A stretch of DNA of 60,765 nt from an uncultured Spirochaeta sp. (GCA_913030605.1 CAJWEZ010000023.1:1-60765); one strand, 5' to 3'. Counted from the first letter of the stretch, positions 18,532-28,644 are shown. Translations and numbers: made by a program. The notes: generated from the letters alone by a model not told the origin.

Positions 18532-19316
18532 TGGTACTCGAGACGATTGCGCAGAACGCACCCGTATTTTTCCTCATTTTCGTGCGGATTTACGCGTTGT
18601 TGCGGATCGCTCCGATCACCTCCTCCGCGGCGATCCCGGGAATTGCCCGTATCGCGATTACCTTCTTTGCAGCCTTCACCGTCTACCCGTCGGTGACCGC
18701 TGCCGGCTATCCCATTCCCCCGACGCTGCTCGGATTCATTCTGTTGCTCGTAGGCGAGATGCTGCTGGGAATTCTCACGGCGCTGTTCCTGGTGGTGGTG
18801 TTTGCCGTGTTCCAGCTGGCGGGTCAGTTCTTCTCCCTCCAGATGGGCTTCGGCGCCTCGCAGGTGTTCGATCCCCTGGCGCAGATCCAGATTCCCCTGG
18901 TAGGACAGTTTCTGAACATGATCGCAATGATGGTCTTTGTGATGTCCGGTGGGCTGCAGAGAATCTTCCTCCACGGCGTCATGGGATCGTTTCAGGCGAT
19001 GCGTGCGGTGGATATCGCCGGCGCCCGGACCGACCTGTTCGCCCTGGTTGCGGGGAGTCTGCCGCAGCTGTTTTCCCAGGCGCTGATTCTGTCGTTTCCG
19101 ATTCTCGGCACGCTGTTCCTGCTGCAGATCACGATGGGCCTCTTCGGAAAGGCGGCGCCGCAGATGAACCTGCTGATGCTGGGATTTCCGATGGCGATCG
19201 GACTTGCGTTCATCATCATCATGCTTATTCTGCCTTTCCTCGTCGAGGCGTTCGACGGCGTCATCAACGGTGCCTTCGACCAGATCCGGTTGCTCTTCTC
19301 GGGAGGTGCCGCGTGA
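18531..19316 (+). CDS. fliR: Flagellar export gate protein FliR
   Basis: Export gate subunit, 261 residues with about six membrane segments. FliR-type features include the N-terminal FVRIYALLRIAPI, the internal GQFFSLQMGFGASQVFDP and a C-terminal LILPFLVEAF. The start at ATG 18531 overlaps the fliQ stop (TGATGG). It overlaps flhB by 4 nt if the GTG start of flhB is used. Confidence 0.95.
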   Translation: MVLETIAQNAPVFFLIFVRIYALLRIAPITSSAAIPGIARIAITFFAAFTVYPSVTAAGYPIPPTLLGFILLLVGEMLLGILTALFLVVVFAVFQLAGQFFSLQMGFGASQVFDPLAQIQIPLVGQFLNMIAMMVFVMSGGLQRIFLHGVMGSFQAMRAVDIAGARTDLFALVAGSLPQLFSQALILSFPILGTLFLLQITMGLFGKAAPQMNLLMLGFPMAIGLAFIIIMLILPFLVEAFDGVINGAFDQIRLLFSGGAA

Positions 19317-20491
19317 AGGTCCAGCCGACTGCAACATCTCCTGTGGCCGCGCTGCGCGACCGGGACACCGCCTCCGCCCTGGCCACCCTGGAGGCGATGC
19401 ACCTGCAGTGGTTTGCGGCCGAGGACGAGGGACGGACCGAGGACCCCACGGAACAGAAGATCCGCAAGGCGCGGGAGGACGGAAAGGTCGCAAAAAGTGC
19501 CGACGTTTCCAGCGCCGTGGTACTCCTGTTTTCTGTGGTCACACTGGGACTCCTGGGCAATTACATGCTCCGTAACCTCCTGGACATGACCCGGTTCTAT
19601 CTCGAGCGCGCCGGCAACGTGGACGTGGTTGCATCCGGTGTGCTCATGCGAGCGTTTTTCGGCTATTTCATCCGCATCAGCCTGCCCCTGGCTATGGTCG
19701 CCTTCGTGGCCGCGATCTTCGGAAACGTTGTGCAATTCGGGTTCCTCTTCACCACGAAACCGATCGTCCCGGATTTCAACCGTATTGCCCCGCGGTTCGG
19801 AAAATGGGTCGAGCGGTCGTTCATGTCCACGGAAGCGCTGTTCAACTTCATGCGGAACACCGGGAAAGTGGTGATTATCGGCGCCATCTCCTTCGTGGTT
19901 ATTCGGTCGCGCTTCGACCAGCTGGCGAACATGCTGCGTATTCCGTACCTGCAGGCGTTCGGATACGTGGCGCAGTCGGTGTTTGTCCTTTTGCTCTCGG
20001 CGGCGATCACGCTTCTCATCCTGAGCCTCTTCGACTACATGTTTCAGCGGCAGCAGCACCGCGAACAGCTGAAGATGACCAAGCAGGAAGTCAAGGAAGA
20101 ACGGAAGCAGTTTGAAGGTGATCCGCAGGTGAGGAATCGCCTCCGACAGCGGATGCAGGAAATGATGTCCCGAAACGTGGTCCAGAACGTGCAGCAGGCG
20201 GACGTGGTGATTACAAACCCGACCCACTTCGCCGTTGCCCTGGCCTACGACCCGGAGACGATGGGCGCACCGACGGTCACCGCGAAGGGCCAGGACGAGA
20301 CTGCGCTCCGGATTCGGCGGATCGCCGGTGACGCAGAGGTCCCGGTAATCGAGAACAAGCCCCTGGCTCGGGCGCTGTACGCGGAGGTCGAGGTGGGGGA
20401 GCAGATCCCGGAGAAGTTCTACGAGGCGATGGTCATCGTGCTGCGGGAGGTCTACCGCATGAGCGGAAAAGGGAAGGTAGTGTATGGCTGA
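19313..20491 (+). CDS. flhB: Flagellar export switch protein FlhB
   Basis: Export substrate-specificity switch. Conserved entry AAEDEGRTEDPTEQKIRKAR is followed by four transmembrane segments and a cytoplasmic domain with the autocleavage motif NPTH (in VVITNPTHFAVAL). Start is uncertain: GTG 19313 gives a 4-nt overlap with fliR and 392 residues, while ATG 19397 has GGAGG close upstream and would begin MHLQWFAAEDEG, which looks more like other spirochete FlhB proteins. Confidence 0.95.
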   Translation: MKVQPTATSPVAALRDRDTASALATLEAMHLQWFAAEDEGRTEDPTEQKIRKAREDGKVAKSADVSSAVVLLFSVVTLGLLGNYMLRNLLDMTRFYLERAGNVDVVASGVLMRAFFGYFIRISLPLAMVAFVAAIFGNVVQFGFLFTTKPIVPDFNRIAPRFGKWVERSFMSTEALFNFMRNTGKVVIIGAISFVVIRSRFDQLANMLRIPYLQAFGYVAQSVFVLLLSAAITLLILSLFDYMFQRQQHREQLKMTKQEVKEERKQFEGDPQVRNRLRQRMQEMMSRNVVQNVQQADVVITNPTHFAVALAYDPETMGAPTVTAKGQDETALRIRRIAGDAEVPVIENKPLARALYAEVEVGEQIPEKFYEAMVIVLREVYRMSGKGKVVYG

Positions 20492-22604
20492 TTCACAACA
20501 GGTAAGCGGCGCTCCGTCGTTCCTGGCGGGGATCTTCTCCGGCCGTCGGAGTGACGGGATCGTGGCCTTCGGCGTCGTGATTGTGGTGATGATGCTGATT
20601 ATCCCCCTTCCCACGGTGCTTCTGGACACCCTGATGACGATCAACCTCCTGCTGGCGCTCCTGACGATTCTCATCGTCCTCTATACCAAGAATGCGCTTG
20701 AGTTCTCGGTGTTTCCGACGCTGCTGCTGGTGACGACGGTGTACGGTCTCGCCCTGAACGTGTCCTCGACACGACTCATCCTCAGCCAGGGGGCGCAGTT
20801 CAACGGTCAGATCGTTCAGGCATTCGCCCGCTTTGTGGTTGGGACCGAGGGTACCGCGGGACTCGTCATCGGATTGATCATCTTCGTGATTCTGGTTGCG
20901 GTCCAGTTCATCGTTATTACCAAGGGTGCTACCCGTGTTGCCGAGGTAGCTGCCCGCTTCACCCTGGATTCGCTCCCGGGCAAGCAGATGGCGATCGAGG
21001 CGGAGTACAACAGTGGCACGCTCACCGAAGAGGAGATGACCAAGAAAAAGATGGAGCTGGAACGGGAAGTGGACTTCTATGGTGCCATGGACGGTGCCAG
21101 CAAGTTCGTGTCCGGCAACGTCAAGGTCGGCATTCTGATCACGGTCATCAATATCGTCGGTGGTATCGTGGTAGGCACTACGATTCACGGTGAGTCGATC
21201 AACAGCGCCCTGACCACGTACGTTTCGCTGACGATCGGCGACGGTCTGGTGACCCAGTTTCCGGCGCTTCTGATTTCGACCGCCACCGGTCTCATCGTCA
21301 CCAGGGCCATCTCCGACGGAACGTTCGGCGAGGACGTTGCCAGCCAGTTCACCCGGCAGGCGCGGATCTACTGGATCGCTACCGTGTTTCTCGGCGGGCT
21401 GGCGCTGCTGCCGGGCTTCCCGTGGTACGTTCTGCTCCCGATGGCGGCGCTGACGGCGTTCACCGCCTTCCGTTTGCAGCGGCGTGACCAGCGCGAGGCC
21501 CAGGAGGTCCAGGCGGCGGAAGCCAGCCAGGCGCAACCGCAGAGCGAGGCGGAGCCGACCCACGTGGCGCCGCTGGACCCGCTCTCGATGGAACTCGGCT
21601 ACGGTCTGATCCCGCTGGTCGACAAGGAGAAGGGTGCCGAACTGCTGGATCGTATCACCAGCATACGCCGTGAAACGGCCCTCGAGCTCGGACTGGTGGT
21701 ACCGCGGATCCGAATCATCGACAACATGCGCCTCGGGCCCAACGAGTACAGTCTCAAGATCCGGGGCGTCGAGGTGGGGCGCGGATCGATCCGCATGGGC
21801 CACTACCTCAGCATCAATCCCGGTGGGGTCCGCGAGGAGATTCCCGGGGAGGCGACAACCGATCCCGCGTTCGGGCTGCCGGCGATGTGGATCACCGAGG
21901 ATGTCCGGGAGCGCGCCGAGCGCGCAGGGTATACCGTGGTGGACCCGCCGTCGATCATCGCGACGCACCTCACCGAGGTTATCAAGCGCAGCGCGTCGGA
22001 CCTGCTGGGGCGCCAGGAGGTCCGCCAGATGCTGGACCAGCTCAAGCACGACTACCCGGCGGTGGTGGACGAGGTCTCCGGAGCGCTCAACCTCGGGCAG
22101 ATTCAGAAGGTGTTCCAGGGACTGCTGGCCGAGCAGGTGTCGATTCGCAACCAGGTGGTCATTCTGGAGGCCCTTGCGGATTTCGCCGGCGTCAGCAAGG
22201 ATACCGGGTTCCTCATAGAAAAGGCGAGACAGGCTCTGGGGCGGCAGATCTGTCTGCAGTTCGCCGACGAGGACCGCACGGTGCGGGTGGTGACGATCGA
22301 ACCGCAACTGGAACAGCAGATCGTGGACAGTCGCGTGGAAACCGCCGGCGGGGCGATCGCCGCGCTTCCGCCACAGGTTCAGCGGCAGTGGGTTGCCTCG
22401 GTATCGGGCGCGATCCAACGGCTGCAGGAACAGGGGTTTCCGGCCGTTGTGCTGTGTTCCGAAGCGGCCCGTCCACTGGTAAAACACAATACGCGGCGTG
22501 AACTCCCGGACCTTGCGGTCCTGTCGATACCGGAGATCGCGTCCGACATCCGGGTCGAGTCGCTCGGTGAAATCCGAATTTCAGAAACGAACGGGGGCAC
22601 ATGA
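20484..22604 (+). CDS. flhA: Flagellar export gate protein FlhA
   Basis: Large export gate protein of 706 residues. The N-terminal half has about eight membrane segments and the FHIPEP-family block around KQMAIEAEYNSGTLTEEE; the C-terminal half is the cytoplasmic ring domain with VVPRIRIIDNMRLGPNEYSL. It overlaps flhB by 8 nt and flhF by 4 nt. No defects seen. Confidence 0.97.
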   Translation: MADSQQVSGAPSFLAGIFSGRRSDGIVAFGVVIVVMMLIIPLPTVLLDTLMTINLLLALLTILIVLYTKNALEFSVFPTLLLVTTVYGLALNVSSTRLILSQGAQFNGQIVQAFARFVVGTEGTAGLVIGLIIFVILVAVQFIVITKGATRVAEVAARFTLDSLPGKQMAIEAEYNSGTLTEEEMTKKKMELEREVDFYGAMDGASKFVSGNVKVGILITVINIVGGIVVGTTIHGESINSALTTYVSLTIGDGLVTQFPALLISTATGLIVTRAISDGTFGEDVASQFTRQARIYWIATVFLGGLALLPGFPWYVLLPMAALTAFTAFRLQRRDQREAQEVQAAEASQAQPQSEAEPTHVAPLDPLSMELGYGLIPLVDKEKGAELLDRITSIRRETALELGLVVPRIRIIDNMRLGPNEYSLKIRGVEVGRGSIRMGHYLSINPGGVREEIPGEATTDPAFGLPAMWITEDVRERAERAGYTVVDPPSIIATHLTEVIKRSASDLLGRQEVRQMLDQLKHDYPAVVDEVSGALNLGQIQKVFQGLLAEQVSIRNQVVILEALADFAGVSKDTGFLIEKARQALGRQICLQFADEDRTVRVVTIEPQLEQQIVDSRVETAGGAIAALPPQVQRQWVASVSGAIQRLQEQGFPAVVLCSEAARPLVKHNTRRELPDLAVLSIPEIASDIRVESLGEIRISETNGGT

Positions 22605-23926
22605 TGGACTATTTCGTGGAGCGAGGCGCGACCGATCAGGAAGTCCAGACGATCATTCGCCGCAAGTACGGTGAACGCGCCCGCATACTCTCGCGCAAGG
22701 AGGTGCGGTCCGGCGGGATTCTCGGACTGTTCCAGAAACGCGCGATCGAGGTTACCGGTTACTGCAGTCACGCGCCGCAACCGCGGAGTGCGCCGCGCGG
22801 CTCGATGCACGAGGAGCGTCGCAAGATCCTGGACAGTGTCCGGGCCGCCGCCGGCGAACAGGCGGCGCAGTCTGCAGGAACGGCGCAGTCTGCGGGAACG
22901 GCGCAGGGTGGCGAGCGAGCCGCCGCTGCGGGAGTGCCTGGCGCCGGGGGCACGGCCCAGTCGCAGTACCCGGCCGCTGCGCGCTCCGGGGCGGAGCAAT
23001 CATCCTCCGCCGCGGCCGCGGTACCCGCCGGACTTGACGTCGTCCTGTCGGAGATCCGTTCGCTCAGGGAACGGGTCGACCAGGGGGGTGATGCACCGAC
23101 GGAACCGGCCGGTATTCGCCGGATCAGGGAGGTCCTGGAAGACAACGACTTCTCGGCCGCCTACATCCGGGGCATCGTAAAACGCCTGCGGGCGGAGTGC
23201 GCCTTCGAGGAACTGGAGGACGAGGAGCGCGTGTTTCAGCGGGTCGCCGGCTGGATCGACGAGTCGATCAGCATCTACCCGTGGCAGGAGCGACGCAAAC
23301 GCCCTCACGTGTTCGTCCTCGTCGGCCCCACCGGTGTCGGCAAAACGACGACGATCGCGAAACTGGCGGCGATGTACGGTGCCGTGGCGGATCCCTCGTT
23401 TGACGTGCGGATCCTCACGATCGACAGCTACCGGATCGGTGCCCTGCAGCAGATCGAGAAATACGGGGAGATCATGGGGATTCCGGTACACGCCGTGGAA
23501 TCCGCCGGAGACATGCGCAAGCACCTCGATCTCCACAGCGACGCCGATTTCATCTTCGTCGATACGATCGGCAAGAGCCCCAATGACCTCACCAAGCTCG
23601 CGGAAGTGAATCAGCTCGTTCGCTCCGCGGGCGGAGAGGTGCATCTGGCGGTCAGCGCGACTACCAAACGCAGCGACATTTCCGATATCCTGCGTCAGTT
23701 TGAACCGTTCAACTACCAGGCGGTGGTGGTCACCAAACTCGACGAGACGTCCTCGGTGGGTGGAATCATCAGTGCGCTGCAGGAAAAACAAAAGTCCGTG
23801 AGTTTTGTGACCGATGGTCAAAGTGTACCGCAGGATATTGCACGCGCGAAAAAGGAGATCTTTCTGGGTCGACTGCGCGACATGCCCGCATCGCGGCAGG
23901 TTGCACACGCGCTCACCGAGGAGTAG
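22601..23926 (+). CDS. flhF: Flagellar biosynthesis GTPase FlhF
   Basis: SRP-type GTPase setting flagellar position and number. The N-terminus (MMDYFVERGATDQEVQTIIR) and the linked B domain precede a NG GTPase domain with P-loop GPTGVGKTTT (about residues 242-251) and the SRP-type motifs DSYRIGALQQIE and VVTKLDE. The linker between them is Ala/Gly/Ser-rich and contains a short tandem repeat. flhG follows after 3 nt, its functional partner. Confidence 0.95.
   Translation: MMDYFVERGATDQEVQTIIRRKYGERARILSRKEVRSGGILGLFQKRAIEVTGYCSHAPQPRSAPRGSMHEERRKILDSVRAAAGEQAAQSAGTAQSAGTAQGGERAAAAGVPGAGGTAQSQYPAAARSGAEQSSSAAAAVPAGLDVVLSEIRSLRERVDQGGDAPTEPAGIRRIREVLEDNDFSAAYIRGIVKRLRAECAFEELEDEERVFQRVAGWIDESISIYPWQERRKRPHVFVLVGPTGVGKTTTIAKLAAMYGAVADPSFDVRILTIDSYRIGALQQIEKYGEIMGIPVHAVESAGDMRKHLDLHSDADFIFVDTIGKSPNDLTKLAEVNQLVRSAGGEVHLAVSATTKRSDISDILRQFEPFNYQAVVVTKLDETSSVGGIISALQEKQKSVSFVTDGQSVPQDIARAKKEIFLGRLRDMPASRQVAHALTEE
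22865..22900 (+). repeat. 18-nt tandem duplication in the flhF linker
   Basis: Two near-identical 18-nt units (22865-22882 and 22883-22900, one mismatch) encode AQSAGT twice, with a third partial copy after. The segment lies in the disordered linker before the GTPase domain. It is in frame and harmless to the reading frame. Confidence 0.8.
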
Positions 23927-23929
23927 TGG

Positions 23930-24802
23930 ATGACCGATCAGGCAGAGACATTGCGCGAAATCATGCGCCAGCGTGGGAAAAACGGCAGCGACGTTGTCCG
24001 GAACACCCGCATCATTACCGTCGCCAGTGGCAAGGGCGGCGTCGGCAAAACAAACGTTGCGACGAACCTGGCCCTTGCCTACGGTGCCATGGGTCAGAAA
24101 GTCGTGCTCATGGACGCGGACCTGGGGCTCGCCAACGTCAACGTGGTTCTGGGGATCATCCCGAAGTACAACCTGTACCACGTGATCCGCAAACAGAAGC
24201 AGATGCGCGACATTCTCATGGATACCGACTACGGGATCCAGATCGTGGCCGGCGCATCGGGGTTTGCGAAGATCGCGAACCTGAGCGAAGAGGAACGTCA
24301 GGGGTTCATCGAGGAACTCCAGCATCTCTCCGACGCAGACGTCATCATCATCGACGCCGGGGCCGGGGTGAGTAACAACGTCCTGGCGTTTGTCGCCGCC
24401 GCCGACGAGGCGATCATCGTGACCACCCCGGAACCGACGGCGATCACCGACGCCTACGGGATCATCAAGATCATCGCCACGGAGATAGACAACCTCAATC
24501 TGGGGCTCAAACTCATCGTCAACCGGGTCAAATCGGTGACGGAGGGGAAAAAGGTGGCGGAACGCGTCATCAACATCGCCGGGCAGTTCCTGAATCTGAA
24601 GATAGACTATCTGGGCTACGTCTACGACGACCCGTCCGTTCAGCAGGCTGTGGTGAAGCAGAAGCCGTTCCTGGTGATGGATCCGCGGAGCAAGGCGAGC
24701 ATCTGCGTGCATCAGATCGCCAGCCGTCTCGAGAAAGTCGAATACCGCGAAGGGGGCGGAGTGGGGCAGTTCCTGAAGCGCCTTTTCGGCAGACTGCAGT
24801 AA
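23930..24802 (+). CDS. flhG: Flagellar number regulator FlhG (YlxH), MinD-like ATPase
   Basis: MinD/ParA-family ATPase that acts with FlhF to control flagellar number. The deviant Walker A is GKGGVGKTN (about residues 34-42), followed by VLMDADLGLANVNVVLG and the conserved VIIIDAGAGVS and TPEPTAITDAYG stretches. The 290-residue length is normal. It ends at 24802; an AT-richer 43-nt spacer follows before the next gene. Confidence 0.95.
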   Translation: MTDQAETLREIMRQRGKNGSDVVRNTRIITVASGKGGVGKTNVATNLALAYGAMGQKVVLMDADLGLANVNVVLGIIPKYNLYHVIRKQKQMRDILMDTDYGIQIVAGASGFAKIANLSEEERQGFIEELQHLSDADVIIIDAGAGVSNNVLAFVAAADEAIIVTTPEPTAITDAYGIIKIIATEIDNLNLGLKLIVNRVKSVTEGKKVAERVINIAGQFLNLKIDYLGYVYDDPSVQQAVVKQKPFLVMDPRSKASICVHQIASRLEKVEYREGGGVGQFLKRLFGRLQ

Positions 24803-24803
24803 C

Positions 24804-24838
24804 TTGACGGCGTTTTTGGGAATATCTTACTCTGTAAT
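24804..24838 (+). promoter_or_regulatory. Possible internal promoter upstream of the fliA block
   Basis: The spacer after flhG is unusually AT-rich for this genome. It has TTGACG (24804-24809) and TGTAAT (24833-24838), but the 23-nt spacing between them is too long for a standard promoter; TACTCT (24828-24833) would give 18 nt with a poorer -10. A secondary start for the fliA segment is therefore only a suggestion. Confidence 0.25.
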
Positions 24839-24845
24839 GTATTGA

Positions 24846-25547
24846 ATGGAACGGTATCTGCGGGTCGCCGCGCCGGTTGGCGGCGGAGCACTGGTAGTTT
24901 CGCTCATCGTCGGCATGTTTGCGGGGGTGTCTTTCGGCACTGTTCTGCTTCGTGCCCTGGTGTCGGGCGTTGTGTTCGCAGCGATTGGCGCGGGCGCCAC
25001 GGCGATCGCGCAGGCAATGCTTCCGGGACTGGTGGACGCAGGATCCGGTGACGTCTTCGCAGGCGGTGAGGATGGCGATGGAGCGTCCGCAACCGCCGGC
25101 GACGCATCCGGGGTGCCGCAGCAGTCGGCCCGGACCGGATCGCGGTTGAACATCGTCGTCGATGACAGCGACGACAGCGACGACGGGTCCGGTGAACTCG
25201 TGGAAGAGGTGGAGGAACAGTCTGCCCCCGACGAGCAGGCCGTGATGAGCGCGGCGATCTCGGAGGAACAGGATGGAACATCGGTGGAGATCGATGATAC
25301 CATGCTGGACGAGATGCCGGACATCGGCAGTTTCGCCGGTGCCTTTGTGTCGTCGGAGTCAACCGACGACGACGCCGAGGACGGCGGCTCCGAGGCCGGC
25401 GGCGACATGGGTCCTTCCAGCGGTGGCTCAGGTCGTTCGAGTCCGCGGTCCGGAAACGCAGGTCAGGGCGCAGGCCAGGGGTTCAGCCCGGAAACGATAG
25501 CAAAGGCGCTGCGCACGGCCATGGAGCGCGACAGCGGATCCGAATAA
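24846..25547 (+). CDS. Acidic single- or two-helix membrane protein between flhG and fliA
   Basis: Protein of 233 residues with no function I can name. Residues about 10-65 are hydrophobic (two membrane helices, [20 protein letters not shown] and the following Ala-rich helix). The rest is a highly acidic, Ser/Gly-rich disordered region (for example [20 protein letters not shown]). A short C-terminal helix ([16 protein letters not shown]) may be a binding motif. Spirochetes have a membrane protein at this position (Borrelia BB0268 as I recall), so it is probably a motility accessory protein. Confidence 0.75.
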   Translation: MERYLRVAAPVGGGALVVSLIVGMFAGVSFGTVLLRALVSGVVFAAIGAGATAIAQAMLPGLVDAGSGDVFAGGEDGDGASATAGDASGVPQQSARTGSRLNIVVDDSDDSDDGSGELVEEVEEQSAPDEQAVMSAAISEEQDGTSVEIDDTMLDEMPDIGSFAGAFVSSESTDDDAEDGGSEAGGDMGPSSGGSGRSSPRSGNAGQGAGQGFSPETIAKALRTAMERDSGSE

Positions 25548-25572
25548 CGTTGTGAGCCAGTTGGGGAGGGGC

Positions 25573-26361
25573 ATGAGCGACGGCGTTCTGACAGAAAAAA
25601 CCGAAGAGGAACTCTGGAAAACCTACCGGAAGACCAAGGACCCTTCGATCCGAAATCGACTCATCAAGCAGTACCTCCCCCTCGTCAAATACGTTGCCGG
25701 CAAGCTCGCCGTGGGCATGCCGCAGAACGTTGAGTTCGACGACCTGGTGAGCTACGGCGTGATCGGTCTTTTCGACGCCATCGACAAGTACGATCCCGGA
25801 AAACACGTCAAATTCAAGACGTACGCGGTGACCCGGGTGCGCGGGGCCATCTTCGACCAGCTCCGCCAGCTCGACTGGGTGCCCCGTTCGATTCGGCAGA
25901 AAACCCGGGAGCTTGAGGACACGGTGCGCCGTCTGGAGGCTCAGCTGGGTCGGGCCGCCACGGACCAGGAGATCGCCCGGGAGCTCGGGGTCACCGAGAA
26001 AGAGTTCGAGAAGCTGATCCTGAAGATCAGCGGAACCACGGTGCTCTCCCTGAACGACGTATGGTACTCCGGCGACGAGAACGACCGCATGTCGATCGGT
26101 GACAGTATCGAGAGCCCCCAGAGCCGAAATCCGGACGCCATCGTCGAGAAACAGGAAGTCAAACGGGTGATCGTTGAGGCAATCAACGAACTGCCCGATA
26201 AGGAAAAGAAGGTGCTGGTCCTCTACTACTACGAGGACCTGACCCTCAAGGAGATCGGAGCCGTTCTTGGCGTAACGGAATCACGAATCTCACAGCTGCA
26301 CACCAAGGCGATCATGCGCCTCCGGGGACGGCTGACCAGTGTCAAGCGGGGTATTATGTAG
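25573..26361 (+). CDS. fliA: Flagellar sigma factor FliA/WhiG (sigma-28 family)
   Basis: Sigma-70 family factor of the FliA/WhiG class that directs late flagellar genes. The 262 residues include region 2 ([37 protein letters not shown]), region 3 and region 4 with the helix-turn-helix [23 protein letters not shown] 25573 is chosen because GGGGAGGGG lies just before it; a GTG at 25552 in the same frame has no such signal. No FlgM-type anti-sigma gene is visible in the window. Confidence 0.94.
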   Translation: MSDGVLTEKTEEELWKTYRKTKDPSIRNRLIKQYLPLVKYVAGKLAVGMPQNVEFDDLVSYGVIGLFDAIDKYDPGKHVKFKTYAVTRVRGAIFDQLRQLDWVPRSIRQKTRELEDTVRRLEAQLGRAATDQEIARELGVTEKEFEKLILKISGTTVLSLNDVWYSGDENDRMSIGDSIESPQSRNPDAIVEKQEVKRVIVEAINELPDKEKKVLVLYYYEDLTLKEIGAVLGVTESRISQLHTKAIMRLRGRLTSVKRGIM

Positions 26362-26363
26362 TT

Positions 26364-28334
26364 ATGGTTTCGATGGAGCACCTCCAGGCGTTCATGCGCA
26401 AAGCCGCGGAAGATGACAAGGCGAAGAAGTACGTCAACGTCAGCGGCGAAACGCTGGAGGAAGCGCTCCGCGAGGCCTCCGTGGAGCTGGGAATCCCGGT
26501 GAAGCGGATTGAGTACGAGATCCTCGAGAAGGGGTCCCGTGGCGTTCTGGGGATGGGCAAACGTCCCTACCTGCTCGTGGCGTATCCGGCGCAGCAGCAG
26601 GTCGAGCTGGCCGACGGAGACGAATCCTTCGAAATGGATTTCGGGTTCGAAACCGATGAGCCAACCGACACCGACGGGCAGGCGCTCGTGCGGTTGACCC
26701 CGGAAGGCATCCTTCTGAAGGTCACCCAGCCGGTGGGCAACGGGGCGCCCGTGACCGAGCGGGGTGCGATGCAGGTTATAACCGCCCGCACCCGCGACAA
26801 AGTGGACACGGGCATGGTTGCCAAGGTGGTCAAGCGCGCCGACGGCGACTGGATCAAGATCGGCGACTTTAACTACAACCCCGCCAACGACGCCTACATT
26901 TCCTGCGAAATCGTGGATGGCGAGATGCGCGCCGTCGTCACTCTGACGCCTCCTGGAGAGGGAGGCGCCGACCCATCCGCCGATTCGATCCGCGCGGCCC
27001 TGGAGAACAGCGGGGTCATCCACGGGATCGACGACGACGCACTCCGCCGTCTGGAGGACCAGCCGCAGTACCGTGAGCGCATCAGCGTAGCAGAGGGAAC
27101 GAAACCGAAACACGGTGCCGACGCCCGCATGATCTACAACTTCCAGACCGATACCCGCGAGGTCCACCTGCAGGAAAGCAAGGACGGCAAGGTGGACTTC
27201 AAGGAACTCAACCGCATCGAGAACGTGGTTGAGGGTCAGGTGCTGGCGCGGAAGGTGCCGCCGGAGCAGGGAGAGGCGGGCCAGACCGTGACCGGCCGCA
27301 TGATCCCTGCCAAGGACGGGAAGGACATAGACCCGCCTCTGGGCGACAACACGCGCCTGTCGGACGATGGACGCAGCGTCCTGGCCGAGATCAACGGGCT
27401 GGTCAAGCTTGTGAACGGCAAGATCACCGTCGAACCGATCTACGTCGTCAGTGGCGACGTAAACATGAAGGAAGGGAACATCCGCTTCCTGGGGACGGTG
27501 ATCGTCAAGGGCAACGTGGACGACGGATTCAGCGTAAACGCTGCCGGAGACATCGAAGTCATGGGCAACGTCGGCAAGGGCGTGCTCGAGGCGGAAGGCG
27601 ACATCATCGTGCACCAGGGAATCGCCGGCAAGGGCGAGGGGCGCGTGGTCGCCGGCGGTTCGATCTGGTCCAAGTTCATCGAGAACGGCAACGCCGAAGC
27701 GGGCGACATGGTCGTCGTCTCAGACGGTATCATCAACAGCACGGTATACTCCGACAAGCGCATCATCTGCCGCGGACGACGCGCGTCGATCGTCGGTGGC
27801 CACATCCGGGCGGCGGAGGAAGTGGACGCGAAGAGCCTCGGGTCCGTCGCCGGCATGGAGACGCTCGTCGAGGTCGGCTACGATCCCAAGAGCCGGGAGC
27901 GACTCCTGGAGCTGGAGCACCAGGACGGCGAGCTCGCCAAGAAGCTCGAAGAGATCTCCCTCAACATGGCGACGATCGAAAACATGCGCAAGAACAAGCG
28001 TAAGATCAGCGCCGAGAAACTCAAACAATACGCCGTGATGAAAGCGCAGCGCGAGAAGATCGTGAAGGGTCGGCAGAAGATCGGGAACGATATCAAGGCG
28101 GTGCAGGACTACCTCGACCAGCTCAAGACCAACGGGCGAATCAGTGTATCCGGCACTGTCTTCCCCGGCGTGAAGATCACGATCAAAGACGCGCAGCTTC
28201 CCGTTCGCCACGAGACGCGGGCTGTCACCTACATCGCCGAAGAGGGCATGGTCAAGGTGACCAAGTACGAGGAAAGCCAGGCGGATATCAGCGTCAGGAA
28301 GCGGGGAGGTCGCGATGGCGATACAACCGATTGA
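26364..28334 (+). CDS. FapA (DUF342) family protein with N-terminal Jag-N domain
   Basis: Protein of 656 residues. The N-terminal 60 residues (ETLEEALREASVELGIPVKR, then GSRGVLGMGKRPYLL) form a Jag-N domain. The middle is the FapA/DUF342 right-handed beta-helix with repeated short Gly-Asn-Val units (VSGDVNMKEGNIRF, VKGNVDDGFSV, IEVMGNVGKGV). A coiled coil (about residues 515-590) and a C-terminal beta segment follow. Spirochetes carry this gene directly after the flagellar sigma factor (Borrelia BB0267 as I recall). Its molecular role is unknown. It overlaps the next gene by 20 nt. Confidence 0.85.
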   Translation: MVSMEHLQAFMRKAAEDDKAKKYVNVSGETLEEALREASVELGIPVKRIEYEILEKGSRGVLGMGKRPYLLVAYPAQQQVELADGDESFEMDFGFETDEPTDTDGQALVRLTPEGILLKVTQPVGNGAPVTERGAMQVITARTRDKVDTGMVAKVVKRADGDWIKIGDFNYNPANDAYISCEIVDGEMRAVVTLTPPGEGGADPSADSIRAALENSGVIHGIDDDALRRLEDQPQYRERISVAEGTKPKHGADARMIYNFQTDTREVHLQESKDGKVDFKELNRIENVVEGQVLARKVPPEQGEAGQTVTGRMIPAKDGKDIDPPLGDNTRLSDDGRSVLAEINGLVKLVNGKITVEPIYVVSGDVNMKEGNIRFLGTVIVKGNVDDGFSVNAAGDIEVMGNVGKGVLEAEGDIIVHQGIAGKGEGRVVAGGSIWSKFIENGNAEAGDMVVVSDGIINSTVYSDKRIICRGRRASIVGGHIRAAEEVDAKSLGSVAGMETLVEVGYDPKSRERLLELEHQDGELAKKLEEISLNMATIENMRKNKRKISAEKLKQYAVMKAQREKIVKGRQKIGNDIKAVQDYLDQLKTNGRISVSGTVFPGVKITIKDAQLPVRHETRAVTYIAEEGMVKVTKYEESQADISVRKRGGRDGDTTD

Positions 28335-28644
28335 CCTTCAGACGCTGTTTGTACGGCTCAGCCAGGTGGGACGCGAACAGTCCGCGCTGAAGCAGGCGAT
28401 CGCCCAGAACCAGGCGGTGACCGGGAACGAGATCGCTCAGCAGTCGCGGGACGCGGGGAACACCGTTCGGCAGGCGGACGAAGTCTCCGAGGGGCCGGAA
28501 ACCGTGGACGAGGAAGGAAACCCCACGCAGCAGCAAGCCTCCGATCAGCGCGAGGACCGCGAGGAAACGGAATCCGGCGACGCGCACGACGAGGACGTGT
28601 TCCGCGATCCCGACCTGGGACAAAACATCGATCTCACGGGATAG
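28315..28644 (+). CDS. Small charged protein, conserved position after FapA-like gene
   Basis: 109 residues, no recognised domain. The first 45 residues form an amphipathic helical region (IDLQTLFVRLSQVGREQSAL); the remainder is very hydrophilic (Glu/Asp/Gln/Arg) and likely disordered. It overlaps the upstream gene by 20 nt and is followed 3 nt later by the next, so it is translated within the motility unit. A small protein at this place is known in other spirochetes. Confidence 0.7.
   Translation: MAIQPIDLQTLFVRLSQVGREQSALKQAIAQNQAVTGNEIAQQSRDAGNTVRQADEVSEGPETVDEEGNPTQQQASDQREDREETESGDAHDEDVFRDPDLGQNIDLTG

Noticed and set aside
20493..22487. 664-codon minus-strand frame opposite flhA
   Set aside because: Shadow of flhA; charged low-complexity translation without motifs. 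The same applies to minus-strand frames at 18992-20674, 23000-24712, 26229-27614 and 29157-31355.
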